Part shown: piece after piece, positions 55,146 to 64,000 of the stretch | Numbering within the stretch: the stretch's first letter is position 1 | Layout: every line of letters starts with the position of its first letter | Assembly (NCBI RefSeq): GCF_029892515.1 | Contig: NZ_JARXVF010000008.1 | Span: forward strand, 62,001-126,000 | Direction of reading: 5' to 3' | Source of the DNA: Pseudaminobacter soli (ex Li et al. 2025) | Lineage (GTDB): Bacteria; Pseudomonadota; Alphaproteobacteria; Rhizobiales; Rhizobiaceae | DNA length: 64,000 nucleotides | Notes under the pieces: model-generated | Databases searched by the model: none | What the model saw: the letters and a program-made list of their open reading frames with translations, nothing else | Told to the model about the DNA's origin: nothing | Made by a program: the position numbers and the translations under genes

Positions 55146-56039
55146 TTACTCGGCAGCCTGCGCATGCTTGGGCTGCACGGCCGCCGCATAGTCCTCGAGC
55201 AGCGTCTTGCACATAGCGCCGGGCTGGAAGCGGTGCGGCCCGATCTCGGAGACCGGCGTCACCTCGGCCGCGCTGCCGGTGAGGAAGCACTCCTCGAAGC
55301 TATCCAGCTCCTCCGGCATGATGGCGCGCTCGGCCACTTCGATGCCGCGCGCCCGCGCGAGGTCGATCACCGTCTTGCGCGTGATGCCATTCAGGAAGCA
55401 GTCGGCCTTCGGCGTGTGCAGCTTGCCTTCCTTGACGAAGAAGATGTTGGCGCCGGTGGCTTCCGCCACTTGCCCGCGCCAGTCGAGCATCATCGCGTCG
55501 GAATAGCCCTTGGCCTCGGCCGCATGCTTGGAGATCGTGCAGATCATGTAAAGGCCCGACGCCTTGGCATGACAAGGCGCGGTGCGCGAATCAGGCCGGC
55601 GATATTCGGCCAGGTCGAGCCGGATGCCCTTCAGCTTCTGCTCCGGGCTGAAATAGCTCGGCCACTGCCAGATCCCGATGGCGCAGTTGATGCGATTGTT
55701 GGGCGCCGAAACGCCAAGCGAGTCGCTGCCGCGCCAGGCGATCGGCCGCACATAGGCGTTGCTAAAACCCTGCACTTGCAGGAGCTTGCGGCAGGCGTCG
55801 TCGATCTCGGCCACCGAATAGGGAATGGTGAAGCCCATGATGCGGGCCGATTCATGCAGGCGCTCGCTGTGCTCGGTCAGCTTGAAGATCTCGCCGCCAT
55901 AGGCGCGCTCGCCTTCGAACACCGCACTTGCATAGTGCAGACCGTGGGTAAGTACGTGAATCTTGGCGTCGGCCCAATTGACGAACGCGCCGTTCATCCA
56001 GATGAAACCATCGAGCTGATCGAAGGGAACCGAAGACAT
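55146..56039 (-). CDS. ilvE: Branched-chain amino acid aminotransferase
   Basis: A 297 aa class IV PLP enzyme for Leu/Ile/Val. Starts SSVPFDQLDGFIWMNGAFV; substrate loop FEGERAYGGEIFKL (about 41-54); PLP Lys in CHAKASGLYM (about 155-164); EECFLTGSAAEVTPV near 250. GGAGG precedes ATG 56039. Divergent from the MarR gene, an arrangement common in rhizobia. Confidence 0.94.
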   Translation of the reverse strand: MSSVPFDQLDGFIWMNGAFVNWADAKIHVLTHGLHYASAVFEGERAYGGEIFKLTEHSERLHESARIMGFTIPYSVAEIDDACRKLLQVQGFSNAYVRPIAWRGSDSLGVSAPNNRINCAIGIWQWPSYFSPEQKLKGIRLDLAEYRRPDSRTAPCHAKASGLYMICTISKHAAEAKGYSDAMMLDWRGQVAEATGANIFFVKEGKLHTPKADCFLNGITRKTVIDLARARGIEVAERAIMPEELDSFEECFLTGSAAEVTPVSEIGPHRFQPGAMCKTLLEDYAAAVQPKHAQAAE

Positions 56040-56244
56040 AGAAAACCTCCGGCGGGTCCTGCCCGCACAAGTTCATTGTTGCTAATCGTTCGGGACCGGC
56101 CGCAAGGGCGGCTGGTAGCTTGAAGCGTGGGCCATTATGGGCAACAAGGCAGATTGCACGATATTCCAAGGAATACCGTCCAGACTTGCCATTTCGTTCG
56201 CATTTGCCCCCGAAAGCTTGGCAAAAATTACCACCGCCACTAAA

Positions 56245-56265
56245 TATGTCAACAAGGCTGACATA
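56245..56265. promoter_or_regulatory. MarR-type operator
   Basis: TATGTCA (56245-56251) and TGACATA (56259-56265) form a perfect inverted repeat with a 7 bp spacer, 28 bp before the start of the MarR gene and in AT-rich sequence. Likely site of autoregulation. Confidence 0.7.
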
Positions 56266-56292
56266 ATTTTTGAGAGCCCTGCAAGGAAAGCC

Positions 56293-56826
56293 ATGACGGA
56301 TCGCACCGGCACCGACGCCACCCCAATCAAGACCGCTATCACCAGCGAAGACGGCGTCGACCTGTCCATCATCGAACTTCTCTTCTTCGCTTATCGCGAT
56401 TTCACCTCCGATCCGGACCAGATCCTGGCCGAATACGGCTTCGGCCGCGCCCATCACCGGGTGCTTCACTTCGTCAACCGCATGCCGGGTCTGACAGTAG
56501 CCGAGCTTCTGGACGTGCTGCAGATCACCAAGCAGAGCCTTGCGCGCGTGCTCAAGCAGCTGATCGACACCGGTCACATCACCCAGGTGCAGGGTGAGTA
56601 TGACCGGCGCCAGCGCGAGCTCTATCCAACCGAAAAGGGTCGTTCGCTGGCCCTGGCCCTGGCGCGGCCACAGTCACGCCGCATCCGTGCTGCATTGGGG
56701 AGTTCTTCCGCGACCGAACGTGAGGGGATCGAACGGTTTCTGAAAGCGATGGTCAACCCCGATTTGAGAGCGCAGATTGACAAGCTGCCCGGAAACGCGT
56801 CAGGAAATGAAGATGGAAACGAATGA
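56293..56826 (+). CDS. MarR-family regulator (PetP/LdtR-like)
   Basis: A 177 aa winged-helix MarR protein: VLHFVNRMPGLTVAELLDVL and ITKQSLARVLKQLIDTGHI form the HTH (about 55-100), and GEYDRRQRELYPTEKG is the wing (about 102-117). It overlaps the response-regulator start region, and a clean palindrome stands upstream. The MarR plus OmpR-type pair beside ilvE resembles petP/petR of purple bacteria; related LdtR proteins control L,D-transpeptidases. Ligand unknown. Confidence 0.88.
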   Translation: MTDRTGTDATPIKTAITSEDGVDLSIIELLFFAYRDFTSDPDQILAEYGFGRAHHRVLHFVNRMPGLTVAELLDVLQITKQSLARVLKQLIDTGHITQVQGEYDRRQRELYPTEKGRSLALALARPQSRRIRAALGSSSATEREGIERFLKAMVNPDLRAQIDKLPGNASGNEDGNE

Positions 56827-57532
56827 TATTTCCGACAATCCAACTGTGCCGGACGACGACGCTCCGCACCTGTTGGTTGTCGACGATGATACCCGTATCC
56901 GTAATCTTCTTAAGCAGTATCTGAGCGAGAACGGTTTTCGCATCACCGTCGCCGGCAATGCAGCCGAGGCCCGGCGCAAACTGGCCGGCCTCGATTTCGA
57001 CCTGCTCATTCTCGACGTCATGATGCCCGGCGAAAACGGCGTCGACCTCACAAAATCCCTGCGCACCGACAAGCAGGTGCCGATCCTGATGCTGACGGCG
57101 CTGTCGGAAACCGACAGCCGCATCGCCGGGCTCGAAGCGGGTGCCGACGACTACCTGCCAAAACCCTTCGACCCGCGCGAACTCATCCTGCGCATCAACA
57201 ACATTCTGCGCCGCGGCGGCCCGGTCGCCACGCCCAAGGTCGAGCAGCTCGTATTCGGCCCCTACACCTTCCAGATCGCGCGCCGCGAATTGAAGAAGGC
57301 CGGCGAGCCGCTGAAGCTGACCGACCGCGAACAGGAAATCCTGGCGATCTTCGCCGAGCGCGCCGGCGAGACCATTCCGCGCCACGAACTGGTCGGCGGC
57401 GATTCCGAGGTTGGCGAGCGCACCATCGACGTGCAGATCAATCGCCTGAGGCGCAAAATCGAGCGCGACCCGTCCAACCCGGTCTGGCTGCAGACGGTCC
57501 GCGGCATCGGCTACAGGCTGAGCATCGAATAG
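56813..57532 (+). CDS. OmpR-family response regulator (PetR-like)
   Basis: A 239 aa response regulator. Receiver: VVDDDTRIRNLL with acidic pocket, phospho-Asp in LLILDVMMPGENG (about residue 63), and Lys in DYLPKPFDPREL. C-terminal winged HTH with ERTIDVQINRLRRKIE. ATG 56813 has AGGA seven bases upstream; ATG 56807 has no room for a site. It probably works with the histidine kinase encoded downstream, across a palindromic repeat. Confidence 0.93.
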   Translation: METNDISDNPTVPDDDAPHLLVVDDDTRIRNLLKQYLSENGFRITVAGNAAEARRKLAGLDFDLLILDVMMPGENGVDLTKSLRTDKQVPILMLTALSETDSRIAGLEAGADDYLPKPFDPRELILRINNILRRGGPVATPKVEQLVFGPYTFQIARRELKKAGEPLKLTDREQEILAIFAERAGETIPRHELVGGDSEVGERTIDVQINRLRRKIERDPSNPVWLQTVRGIGYRLSIE

Positions 57533-57535
57533 CCA

Positions 57536-57582
57536 GAGCATGATCCCGAAAAGTTGCAGACTTTTCGGACAAGATCATGCTC
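57536..57582. repeat. Rhizobial intergenic palindrome (RIME-type)
   Basis: GAGCATGATC (57536-57545) pairs with GATCATGCTC (57573-57582), and CGAAAAG (57547-57553) with CTTTTCG (57561-57567). This nested palindrome is a well-known type of intergenic repeat in rhizobia. It starts 4 bp after the response-regulator stop and may end or shield that transcript. Confidence 0.85.
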
Positions 57583-57863
57583 CAAGAACGTCGGAAGGCG
57601 CGCTTCGACTGACGGAGAAATGCGCCCATCTGCGGCTTGGAGGTTCCGGTGTCCGGCCTATATAGAGCCTCTCACCCTTGCTCGGATGCGAGGCCGAGCA
57701 ACGTGCTTGCAAAACGGGCGCGAAGAAATGAAGCTGCAGGCGTGTGCGACACGCCGCGCGGCTTTTCCTCTTTTTGCGCCCTGCCCTGCCTCGCATGTGG
57801 CATAGAGTGTTTCTCCGAGTAGCCGCCCGCCGGTTGCAAAACCGCCAGGCGATGGAAGCGCAG
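57583..57863. other. Non-coding gap between response regulator and kinase
   Basis: Together with the repeat this makes a gap of about 330 bp. A frame open from GTG 57744 could extend the kinase N-terminus, but its composition is shadow-like. A promoter for the kinase may lie here; none was identified with confidence. Confidence 0.5.
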
Positions 57864-59276
57864 ATGGCAACGACGGAATTGAACAGCCCCGAAGACGACA
57901 GCTTCGCCGCCCGCACGCGCCGCGCGGCCATTTCCGCGCGCCGCACCTGGCATCGCTTCTGGCGGCTGATCTCGCTCTATATGCCGAAGCGGCTCTATCC
58001 GCGCTCGCTCATCATCATCATCACGCCGATGATCCTGCTGCAGTCGGTGGTGGCCTTCGTCTTCATGGAGCGCCACTGGCAGACGGTGACCCTGCGCCTG
58101 TCGCAGGCGGTGACGCGCGACATCTCCGCCATCATCGACATGATCGAGACCTTCCCGCATGACGACGACTACGCCAACGTCATCCGCATCGCGCAGGACC
58201 GGCTGGCGCTGAAGGTCGACCTTCTGCCGCCCGACCCGCTGCCGCCGCCGGGCCCAAAGCCCTTCTTCTCCCTACTCGACCAGACGCTTTCGTCGGAGAT
58301 CACCAAGCAGATCAACCGTCCTTTCTGGATCGACACGGTCGGCAACTCCAACATCGTCGAGGTGCGCGTCCAGCTCAAGGACAAGGTGCTGCGCGTCTTC
58401 GTGCGCCGTAGCCAGGCCTACGCCTCCAACACCCACATCTTCCTGATCTGGATGGTCGGCACCTCGCTGGTGCTCCTGGTCATCGCCATTCCGTTCCTGC
58501 GCAACCAGATCCGGCCGATCCTGCAGCTCGCCGAAGCCGCCGAGAGCTTCGGCAAGGGCCGCCCGATGCCGCGCGATTTCCGCCCGCGCGGCGCCGAGGA
58601 GGTGCGGCGCGCCGGCTTCGCCTTCATCCAAATGCGCGAGCGTATCGAGCGCCAGATCGACCAGCGCACGGCGATGCTCACCGGCGTCAGCCACGACCTG
58701 CGCACCATCCTCACCCGCTTCCGGCTGACGCTTGCCCTCTCCGGCAAGAAACCCGACCTCAAGGCATTGAACCAGGACATCGACGACATGCAGTCGATGC
58801 TCGAAGGCTATCTCGAATTCGCGCGCGGCGAGGCGGCGGAGGACCCGGGCCGCTTCGATCTCGAAGCCTTCTTCGAAAAGCTCAGCGAAGAGGCCAAGCT
58901 ACGCCAGCGCAGCCTCGCAACCTCGCTGACGGGCGACAGCGTCATCCATGTGCGGCCGACCGCTTTCACGCGCCTGCTTTCCAACGTGGTTGGCAATGCC
59001 TTCCGCTATGCCGAGGAGGTGCGCGTCACCGCCACCCACACGCGCGGCTCGCTGACCGTGATCGTCGACGACAATGGCCCGGGCATACCGGAGGAAAAGC
59101 GCGAGGAAGTGTTCAAGCCGTTCGTGCGGCTGGACGAGGCCCGCAATCTGGATGCCAGCGGCACCGGGCTTGGCCTTGCCATCGCCCGCGACATCGCCCG
59201 CAGCCACGGCGGCGACATCATGCTCGAGCAGAGCCCGCTCGGCGGCCTCCGCGCCATAATCCGGGTGCCGGCCTAA
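57864..59276 (+). CDS. EnvZ-type sensor histidine kinase
   Basis: A 470 aa inner-membrane kinase. TM1 near LIIIITPMILLQSVVAFVFM, a periplasmic domain, TM2 TSLVLLVIAIPFL, then HAMP. H-box MLTGVSHDLRTILTRFRL with Ile where most kinases have Pro; N-box NAFRYAEEVRV; G boxes DDNGPGIPEEKRE and GTGLGLAIARDI. Start taken at ATG 57864 (GGAAG upstream); ATG 57852 is possible. Likely partner of the response regulator. Confidence 0.92.
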   Translation: MATTELNSPEDDSFAARTRRAAISARRTWHRFWRLISLYMPKRLYPRSLIIIITPMILLQSVVAFVFMERHWQTVTLRLSQAVTRDISAIIDMIETFPHDDDYANVIRIAQDRLALKVDLLPPDPLPPPGPKPFFSLLDQTLSSEITKQINRPFWIDTVGNSNIVEVRVQLKDKVLRVFVRRSQAYASNTHIFLIWMVGTSLVLLVIAIPFLRNQIRPILQLAEAAESFGKGRPMPRDFRPRGAEEVRRAGFAFIQMRERIERQIDQRTAMLTGVSHDLRTILTRFRLTLALSGKKPDLKALNQDIDDMQSMLEGYLEFARGEAAEDPGRFDLEAFFEKLSEEAKLRQRSLATSLTGDSVIHVRPTAFTRLLSNVVGNAFRYAEEVRVTATHTRGSLTVIVDDNGPGIPEEKREEVFKPFVRLDEARNLDASGTGLGLAIARDIARSHGGDIMLEQSPLGGLRAIIRVPA

Positions 59277-59311
59277 CCAGCACCCGGGGATTTCCAACTA
59301 AGCAAGACGGT

Positions 59312-60484
59312 TTATGCAGGGGCCACTGCAGCCTGCTTGCGCGCCTTGAAGAAGCGCAGCAGCGCAACCGTCAGGGCGACGCCCACTACGACGACCCCGA
59401 TCGCCAGCAGCGGACGGTAGTAGAACCAGGCGATCGCGATCGTCACCGTGCCGACGATGATGGTGAAGAGGAAGGCCGCAAGCCCCGTCCCCAGCCGCGC
59501 GATGTCACCCAGGAACGGAATGACGTCAGCGATCACGCCGATCGGCTCCATGATCATGGCAAAGCCGATCATCAGCACGACCAGCCCGACGGCACGAAGG
59601 ATCCAGCTGAGAATGTTGTTCTCGCTGACCGCGTTGGCGAACATCTTGTCGGCCGACACCTTGCCGCGCTCGACCAGCAAGAGCTCGTCGCCCGCCTTGG
59701 TCTGGTAGCCCTCGAAGCTGTTGCCGTATTGCTTGGCGATCACGCTGATGTCGCCGAGCGGCACCAGCTTGTAGCGGACACGATAGTCGCCCACGACCGG
59801 TTTCTTGGGATCGTTGCCGAGATAGATGCCGCCATCGGCCAGCGAGAGCTTGGCCGAGCCGGTATAGGCCGCCTCGATCGCGCCCTGCTGGGCCGACGAG
59901 ACCTTCAGCGGTTCATCGCCGCCAACCTGGTCCAGCACGGCCTGGCCGAGCGCAAAGGCGCCCAGTTGGGCCTCCGAGACCTGCGACGTGCCAGATGAGA
60001 TGTCCATCGACGGATTGTCGTGGTCTTGCGCAAACTCGAATTTCGAAGAATCGACCGCATCCTCGGACCAGTCGGTCGAATAGGTGTAGTTCGTAACGGT
60101 GTCTTCGCCGCCGCCGATATTCTTCTTGGTTTCGTGGCTGGTGGCCTCGTGCCACTGGTACATCTCGACCGTGCGCACGAGCCTTATGCCCTTGGCTTCG
60201 ACGCCGAACTCTTCGTCCGTCGGCGTTTCGTCCGTCGTCACCGTGCCGCTGGTATGGACCAGCTTGCCGTCATTGGCAGCGCTGATCGCCTCGCTGGAAA
60301 CCGTGACCACCGCGCTGGCCCCTTCGGCCAGCGAGCGCGCCGTGGTGACCGCGCGTCCTTCGTTCCAGAACAGAAGGACCACCGCGCCAACCACCAGCAG
60401 GACGCCTATCAGCGCACCGATCACCGATTGCTTGATGCGCTCGAACCACGACACGGATGTCGTCTTGGTAAAATTGTTGCTCAA
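59312..60484 (-). CDS. TMEM43-family membrane protein
   Basis: A 390 aa TMEM43/LUMA-type membrane protein. TM segment IGALIGVLLVVGAVVLLFWN (about 22-41), a large soluble domain (about 45-290), then three or four hydrophobic segments (GLVVLMIGFAMIMEPIGVIA, AAFLFTIIVGTVTIAIAWFY). Start is TTG 60484. Bacterial members have no established function. It has no operon partner here. Confidence 0.85.
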   Translation of the reverse strand: MSNNFTKTTSVSWFERIKQSVIGALIGVLLVVGAVVLLFWNEGRAVTTARSLAEGASAVVTVSSEAISAANDGKLVHTSGTVTTDETPTDEEFGVEAKGIRLVRTVEMYQWHEATSHETKKNIGGGEDTVTNYTYSTDWSEDAVDSSKFEFAQDHDNPSMDISSGTSQVSEAQLGAFALGQAVLDQVGGDEPLKVSSAQQGAIEAAYTGSAKLSLADGGIYLGNDPKKPVVGDYRVRYKLVPLGDISVIAKQYGNSFEGYQTKAGDELLLVERGKVSADKMFANAVSENNILSWILRAVGLVVLMIGFAMIMEPIGVIADVIPFLGDIARLGTGLAAFLFTIIVGTVTIAIAWFYYRPLLAIGVVVVGVALTVALLRFFKARKQAAVAPA

Positions 60485-60688
60485 TTACTGCCCCCGACAG
60501 CAAGGCCGACAAAGGCCTGCCCAAATCCCCATTGCCCATCCGGTCCCCCGACCGGAGCCTGATGGGTAGCGCGAGGGCACTTGAGGAAGTGTGAATACAA
60601 CCGGAACAAAGAGCGCCGCCGGGATGGCTGGCGCGCTCAAGCTGCTTGTTATCGGGTCTGCAAATCAGTTGGTCAGCCGGCGACTTGG

Positions 60689-61048
60689 CTAGTACAGCCG
60701 GCCGCCATCGGGCACGCGTCGCTCTATGGCGCCGAGAACGACATCCCCGTTCTCGTCCGGAAAGCCCATTGTCAGCACTTCCGACATGAACTTGCCGATC
60801 TGGCGCGGCGGGAAATTCACCACGGCAAACACTTGCCGCCCGATCAGCGTATCGATCGTGTAGTGTTTGGTGATCTGCGCCGACGATCTCTTCACGCCGA
60901 TCTCTGGGCCGAAATCGATCTTCAGCTTGAACGCCGGCTTGCGCGCCTCGGGAAACGGCTCCGCCTCCACGATCGTGCCGGCGCGGATGTCGACACGGTC
61001 GAAATCGGCGAAGGTTATCTCAGGCTTTCGCTCGCTATGCGCAGTCAT
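60689..61048 (-). CDS. tRNA-binding domain protein (CsaA-like)
   Basis: A 119 aa protein with an EMAP/CsaA OB-fold: [19 protein letters not shown] at about 13-31, [22 protein letters not shown] and [17 protein letters not shown]. CsaA has chaperone-like and tRNA-binding activity. ATG 61048 is the natural start; a TTG two codons earlier is possible. Just downstream of the YbjN gene. Confidence 0.92.
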   Translation of the reverse strand: MTAHSERKPEITFADFDRVDIRAGTIVEAEPFPEARKPAFKLKIDFGPEIGVKRSSAQITKHYTIDTLIGRQVFAVVNFPPRQIGKFMSEVLTMGFPDENGDVVLGAIERRVPDGGRLY

Positions 61049-61060
61049 TTCCAAGCAGTC

Positions 61061-61561
61061 TCAGGCGTTGCCGCGGGTCTCGAACAGGACGCCCGCCAAA
61101 GCTTCCCTGGCAGAAGTACCCGACCAGACCACGAACTGGAAGGCCTGAAAATAGCATTCGCAGGCTTCCAGCGCGGAAGACAGCAGCACCTCGACCTGCT
61201 GGCTGGTCGGCTCGACCCCGCCAGCGAGAAGCAGCGACTGGCGGAACATGATCGCCCCTTCCTGCTCCCAGAGATCGAAATGGCCGAACAGCATCTGCTC
61301 GTTGATGAGCGACAAGAGCCGCATGATCTCGACGGCGCGCGACTCGGGAACCTTGATGTCGAAGGCGCAAGCCAAATGCAGCGCCTCGAAGTCTTCCATC
61401 CACGAGAAGGAGACGTGGTAGTCGGTCCAGGTGCCGGTGACGGAGATGGCAATCTCATCATCGCCGGTGCGCTCGAACGACCATTCGTTATTGTGGGCGA
61501 CCTGTTCGATCACATCCACCGGGTGGATTTCGCGTGCAAATTCCAGTTCGACAAGTTCCAT
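61061..61561 (-). CDS. YbjN domain protein
   Basis: A 166 aa YbjN-like protein, with WSFERTGDDEIAISVTGTW and LLSLINEQMLFGHFDLWEQEG as recognisable parts. YbjN proteins are structural relatives of type III secretion chaperones, with unclear roles. ATG 61561. It precedes the CsaA-like gene by 12 bp and may share its transcript. Confidence 0.85.
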   Translation of the reverse strand: MELVELEFAREIHPVDVIEQVAHNNEWSFERTGDDEIAISVTGTWTDYHVSFSWMEDFEALHLACAFDIKVPESRAVEIMRLLSLINEQMLFGHFDLWEQEGAIMFRQSLLLAGGVEPTSQQVEVLLSSALEACECYFQAFQFVVWSGTSAREALAGVLFETRGNA

Positions 61562-61887
61562 AAAATGCTTCCTGACGTTCTCGGAGCACAACTGAAGGCT
61601 CCGCGGGACGGGCACACGCGAACACACTATCTCTAGAAGTTTGGTCGGCAGGAAAGATCAGCATACAGGAACACTAGAACCGGACCCCCACCGCCCGGCG
61701 CATGACTCGGTTTCGAATCATGCAACAAATTCAGTGTATTGATGCGGATACGCGTTACCAGCCCCTTTTTACGGAAGAGGCGAATAGGGTGTGGAAACCG
61801 GCTGACTCAAAATTTTATGCAAGCCGGGTAAGCGATTCAGCCGAAAGCGCTTTTTCGAAATGACCCTATGTGGATAAGATTAACGAA
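61562..61887. other. Non-coding gap between ybjN-like gene and ubiK
   Basis: A 326 bp gap. Only an imperfect palindrome GCATGA (61700-61705)/TCATGC (61718-61723), similar to a decayed RIME arm, was noted. No gene seen. Confidence 0.5.
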
Positions 61888-62199
61888 TTATTTTTTGGAT
61901 GAAGACTTTGTGGTGCGCTTTGCGCCCGTTTCGGACACTTCTTCCGAAGAATTTCCGAGTTTGGCCTCGAGTTCAGCTACCCGCGCTGCCAGTCTTTCGT
62001 TTTCGGCACGCACCTTGAGGGTCATCTCGCGCAGCGCCTCGAACTCTTCGCGCTGAACCACATCCATCGAATTGAGGATGCGCTCGGCCTGGCTCTTGAA
62101 GGCGGTCTCGACCTCGCGGCGAACGCCCTGCGCAGCACCCGCGGCATCCGTCACCAACTTGGCAAATTCATCCATAATGCGGTTCGGACCGTTCGACAT
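61888..62199 (-). CDS. ubiK: UbiK/BMFP accessory factor
   Basis: A 103 aa protein with an amphipathic N-terminal helix (IMDEFAKLVTDAAGAAQGVRRE) and a long coiled coil (ALREMTLKVRAENERLAARVAELEAKL; key pattern heptads of Leu/Ala), ending in a basic tail. The BMFP/UbiK family aids ubiquinone biosynthesis by self-assembling near the membrane. ATG 62199. Confidence 0.88.
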   Translation of the reverse strand: MSNGPNRIMDEFAKLVTDAAGAAQGVRREVETAFKSQAERILNSMDVVQREEFEALREMTLKVRAENERLAARVAELEAKLGNSSEEVSETGAKRTTKSSSKK

Positions 62200-62413
62200 G
62201 GCAGCACCTCGTTTTTGCCATTTCGACGTAGTGCTGTGGCGCCCTGAATGCAAGACTATTGGCCACCGGGCGGCTGCGACGTCACACTTTCGGCGCTTGC
62301 CGTGGTTAATGGGATCCCGGGTCGGCAGCCGCCTTCGACAACGCTCGCCTTGACCCTGCCAAAAGCCTGCCGCATGGTCCGGGCCAAGCCGTTCGTCCGA
62401 TCGGGAGACTTTC

Positions 62414-63262
62414 TTGAGCAACTATCTCGCCCTGCCGCTGGCTGCCCTGCCCTTTCCCAATATCGACCCGGTCATCCTCCATGTGGGGCCGCTGGCGATT
62501 CACTGGTACGGTGTGGCCTATATCGTGGGCATCCTGTTCGCCTGGTGGTACGGCCGCAGCCTCGTGACCAATCCAAAGCTGTGGACCGACGGCAAGCTGC
62601 CGATGAAGCCGGAGGATCTCGACGACTTCCTGGTCTGGGCGGCGGTCGGCGTCGTGCTTGGCGGCCGCATCGGCTATGTTCTGTTCTACGATTTCGCCCG
62701 CTACATGCAGAACCCGCTCGACATTTTCGCCGTCTGGCAAGGCGGCATGTCGTTCCATGGCGGCTTTCTCGGCACCACGGTGGCGATGATCCTGTTTGCG
62801 CGCTCGCGCGGCATTCCGGTCTGGACCATGTTCGACGTGATCGCCGCGGGCGTTCCGGTCGGGCTCGGCCTCGTCCGGCTCACCAACTTCATCAACTCCG
62901 AGCTCTGGGGCCGGCCGACCGACCTGCCCTGGGGAATCGAGTTTCCCAATGGCGGCCCGTTCACGCGTCACCCGAGCCAGCTCTACGAAGCCGCGCTCGA
63001 AGGTCTGGTGCTGTTTTTCGTGCTGCGCATCCTCACCCACGTCTTCTTCAAGCTGAAGCGGCCGGGCTTTGTCTCCGGCGCCTTCGTGGCCGGCTATGGC
63101 TGCTCGCGCATATTCGCCGAGTATTTCCGCGAGCCCGACGTGCAACTCGGCTACCTCTATGGCGGCTGGCTGACCATGGGCATGGTGCTGTCGGTTCCGA
63201 TGGTCCTGCTCGGCATCTGGGCCATGGCCACCGCAAAGCCCGCCGCCGCAGTTCCCGCATGA
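62414..63262 (+). CDS. lgt: Prolipoprotein diacylglyceryl transferase
   Basis: A 282 aa inner-membrane enzyme that attaches diacylglycerol to lipoprotein Cys. Motifs: [41 protein letters not shown] (about 156-171) and [13 protein letters not shown]. About seven hydrophobic segments. TTG 62414 with GGGAG upstream is the best start. Its stop overlaps the next gene as ATGA. Confidence 0.95.
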   Translation: MSNYLALPLAALPFPNIDPVILHVGPLAIHWYGVAYIVGILFAWWYGRSLVTNPKLWTDGKLPMKPEDLDDFLVWAAVGVVLGGRIGYVLFYDFARYMQNPLDIFAVWQGGMSFHGGFLGTTVAMILFARSRGIPVWTMFDVIAAGVPVGLGLVRLTNFINSELWGRPTDLPWGIEFPNGGPFTRHPSQLYEAALEGLVLFFVLRILTHVFFKLKRPGFVSGAFVAGYGCSRIFAEYFREPDVQLGYLYGGWLTMGMVLSVPMVLLGIWAMATAKPAAAVPA

Positions 63263-64000
63263 CCGACCTCAAGCAGCGCATCGCAGATCTCATTGCCGCC
63301 AGCGGCCCCATTTCGGTGGCCGAATACATGGCGCTGTGCCTGTTCGACCCCAAGCAGGGCTATTACACCACGCGCGAGCCCTTCGGCGTCGCCGGTGATT
63401 TCACCACCGCGCCTGAGATCAGTCAGATGTTCGGCGAGCTGGTCGCCGTCTGGCTGCACACGGCGTGGGATGCGGCCGGCCGCCCTTCGCCCTTCGCGCT
63501 GGCCGAAATCGGCCCCGGCCGCGGCACCCTGATGAAGGACATGCTGCGCACGCTGTCGAGGCTCGACCCGGCCTTTCTCAAGCAGGCCAGACTTGCCCTG
63601 ATCGAGACCAGCCCGCGGCTTGCAGACGTGCAAAGGGCAACCCTCGGCGATTTCGCCTCCGCTATCGAATGGCACCAGACCATCGACGCGCTGCCGCAGC
63701 TTCCGCTCTTCATCGTCGGAAACGAGCTGTTCGACGCTATTCCGACCCGCCAGTTCGTCCGTGCGGGCAGCGCTTGGCGGGAGCGCGCCGTGGCTCTCGA
63801 CGATGCCGGCGACCTGCAATTCGTCGCCGGCGCCGGCTCGCTCGATCCGTCCCTGCTGCCGGCCGATGCGGCCCAGGCGCCCGAAGGCTCGATCGTGGAA
63901 ATCGCGCCTGCGCGTAGCGCTCTCATGGAAACCATTGCGGCTCGCATCTCCACATCAGGCGGAGCGGGCCTGTTCATCGACTACGGCTATTTCACGCCAG
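63259..64000 (+). CDS. MidA/NDUFAF7-like SAM methyltransferase, truncated by window end
   Basis: The first 247 residues of a DUF185/MidA family methyltransferase. [21 protein letters not shown] (about 35-55), the SAM site [16 protein letters not shown] (about 81-96) and [14 protein letters not shown]. In eukaryotes the relative NDUFAF7 methylates a complex I subunit. The frame is open at the window edge. Confidence 0.93.
   Translation, partial: MTDLKQRIADLIAASGPISVAEYMALCLFDPKQGYYTTREPFGVAGDFTTAPEISQMFGELVAVWLHTAWDAAGRPSPFALAEIGPGRGTLMKDMLRTLSRLDPAFLKQARLALIETSPRLADVQRATLGDFASAIEWHQTIDALPQLPLFIVGNELFDAIPTRQFVRAGSAWRERAVALDDAGDLQFVAGAGSLDPSLLPADAAQAPEGSIVEIAPARSALMETIAARISTSGGAGLFIDYGYFTP

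Noticed and set aside
57744-57863. N-terminal extension of the histidine kinase from GTG 57744
   Set aside because: Arg-rich, no ribosome site, and rhizobial kinases of this type start close to the ATG at 57864.

Overview
The window reads as a chromosomal C1-metabolism region of a high-GC alphaproteobacterium of the order Hyphomicrobiales (Rhizobiales), probably near Mesorhizobium/Aminobacter/Pseudaminobacter. That placement is inferred from the red-type cbb operon, the rhizobial palindromic repeat at 57536-57582, and the block of ilvE, a MarR regulator, an OmpR-type response regulator and an EnvZ-type kinase. No insertion sequence, integrase, CRISPR array, rRNA or tRNA was seen.

Layout. (1) 1-5.2 kb: two L,D-transpeptidases, then a histidine-rich Zn/Cd-type P-ATPase divergent from a MerR regulator. 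(2) 5.2-23.1 kb: an almost unbroken tetrahydromethanopterin (H4MPT)/methylofuran block. It holds fhcBADC, a pterin dehydratase, RFAP synthase, mtdB, an ATP-grasp, mch, a second ATP-grasp, a CitG-like protein and fae. It continues with a HisA-like protein, an MfnF-like protein, and DUF447, DHPS-like, AfpA, MfnE-like and MfnB-FolB proteins. (3) 23.5-28.6 kb: a PQQ-associated ABC operon whose order resembles the lanthanide-uptake (lut) cluster of Methylorubrum. (4) 28.6-39.7 kb: cbbR divergent from cbbFPTALSXE, followed by a redoxin and cbbZ/gph. (5) 39.8-45.6 kb: a cytochrome c, then a THI5-type ABC transporter coupled to a 'quinoprotein relay' metallohydrolase and a SoxYZ-like carrier. (6) 46.3-53.9 kb: xoxF, xoxG, xoxJ, a CXXCW protein and pqqABCDE. 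(7) 53.9-64 kb: ordinary housekeeping genes, ending in a truncated MidA-type methyltransferase.

How the genes work together. XoxF with PQQ and, by its D-Y-D motif, a lanthanide oxidises methanol in the periplasm, passing electrons to XoxG. Fae, MtdB, Mch and the Fhc complex carry formaldehyde to formate on H4MPT and methylofuran. Formate dehydrogenase is not in the window. The cbb operon can fix the CO2 produced. No serine-cycle genes and no calcium-type mxaFI genes occur here, so the segment looks like a lanthanide-dependent autotrophic methylotrophy region. The least understood parts are the two quinoprotein-linked ABC systems, several cofactor-biosynthesis genes of unassigned step, and an orphan PhaR-like site upstream of xoxF.
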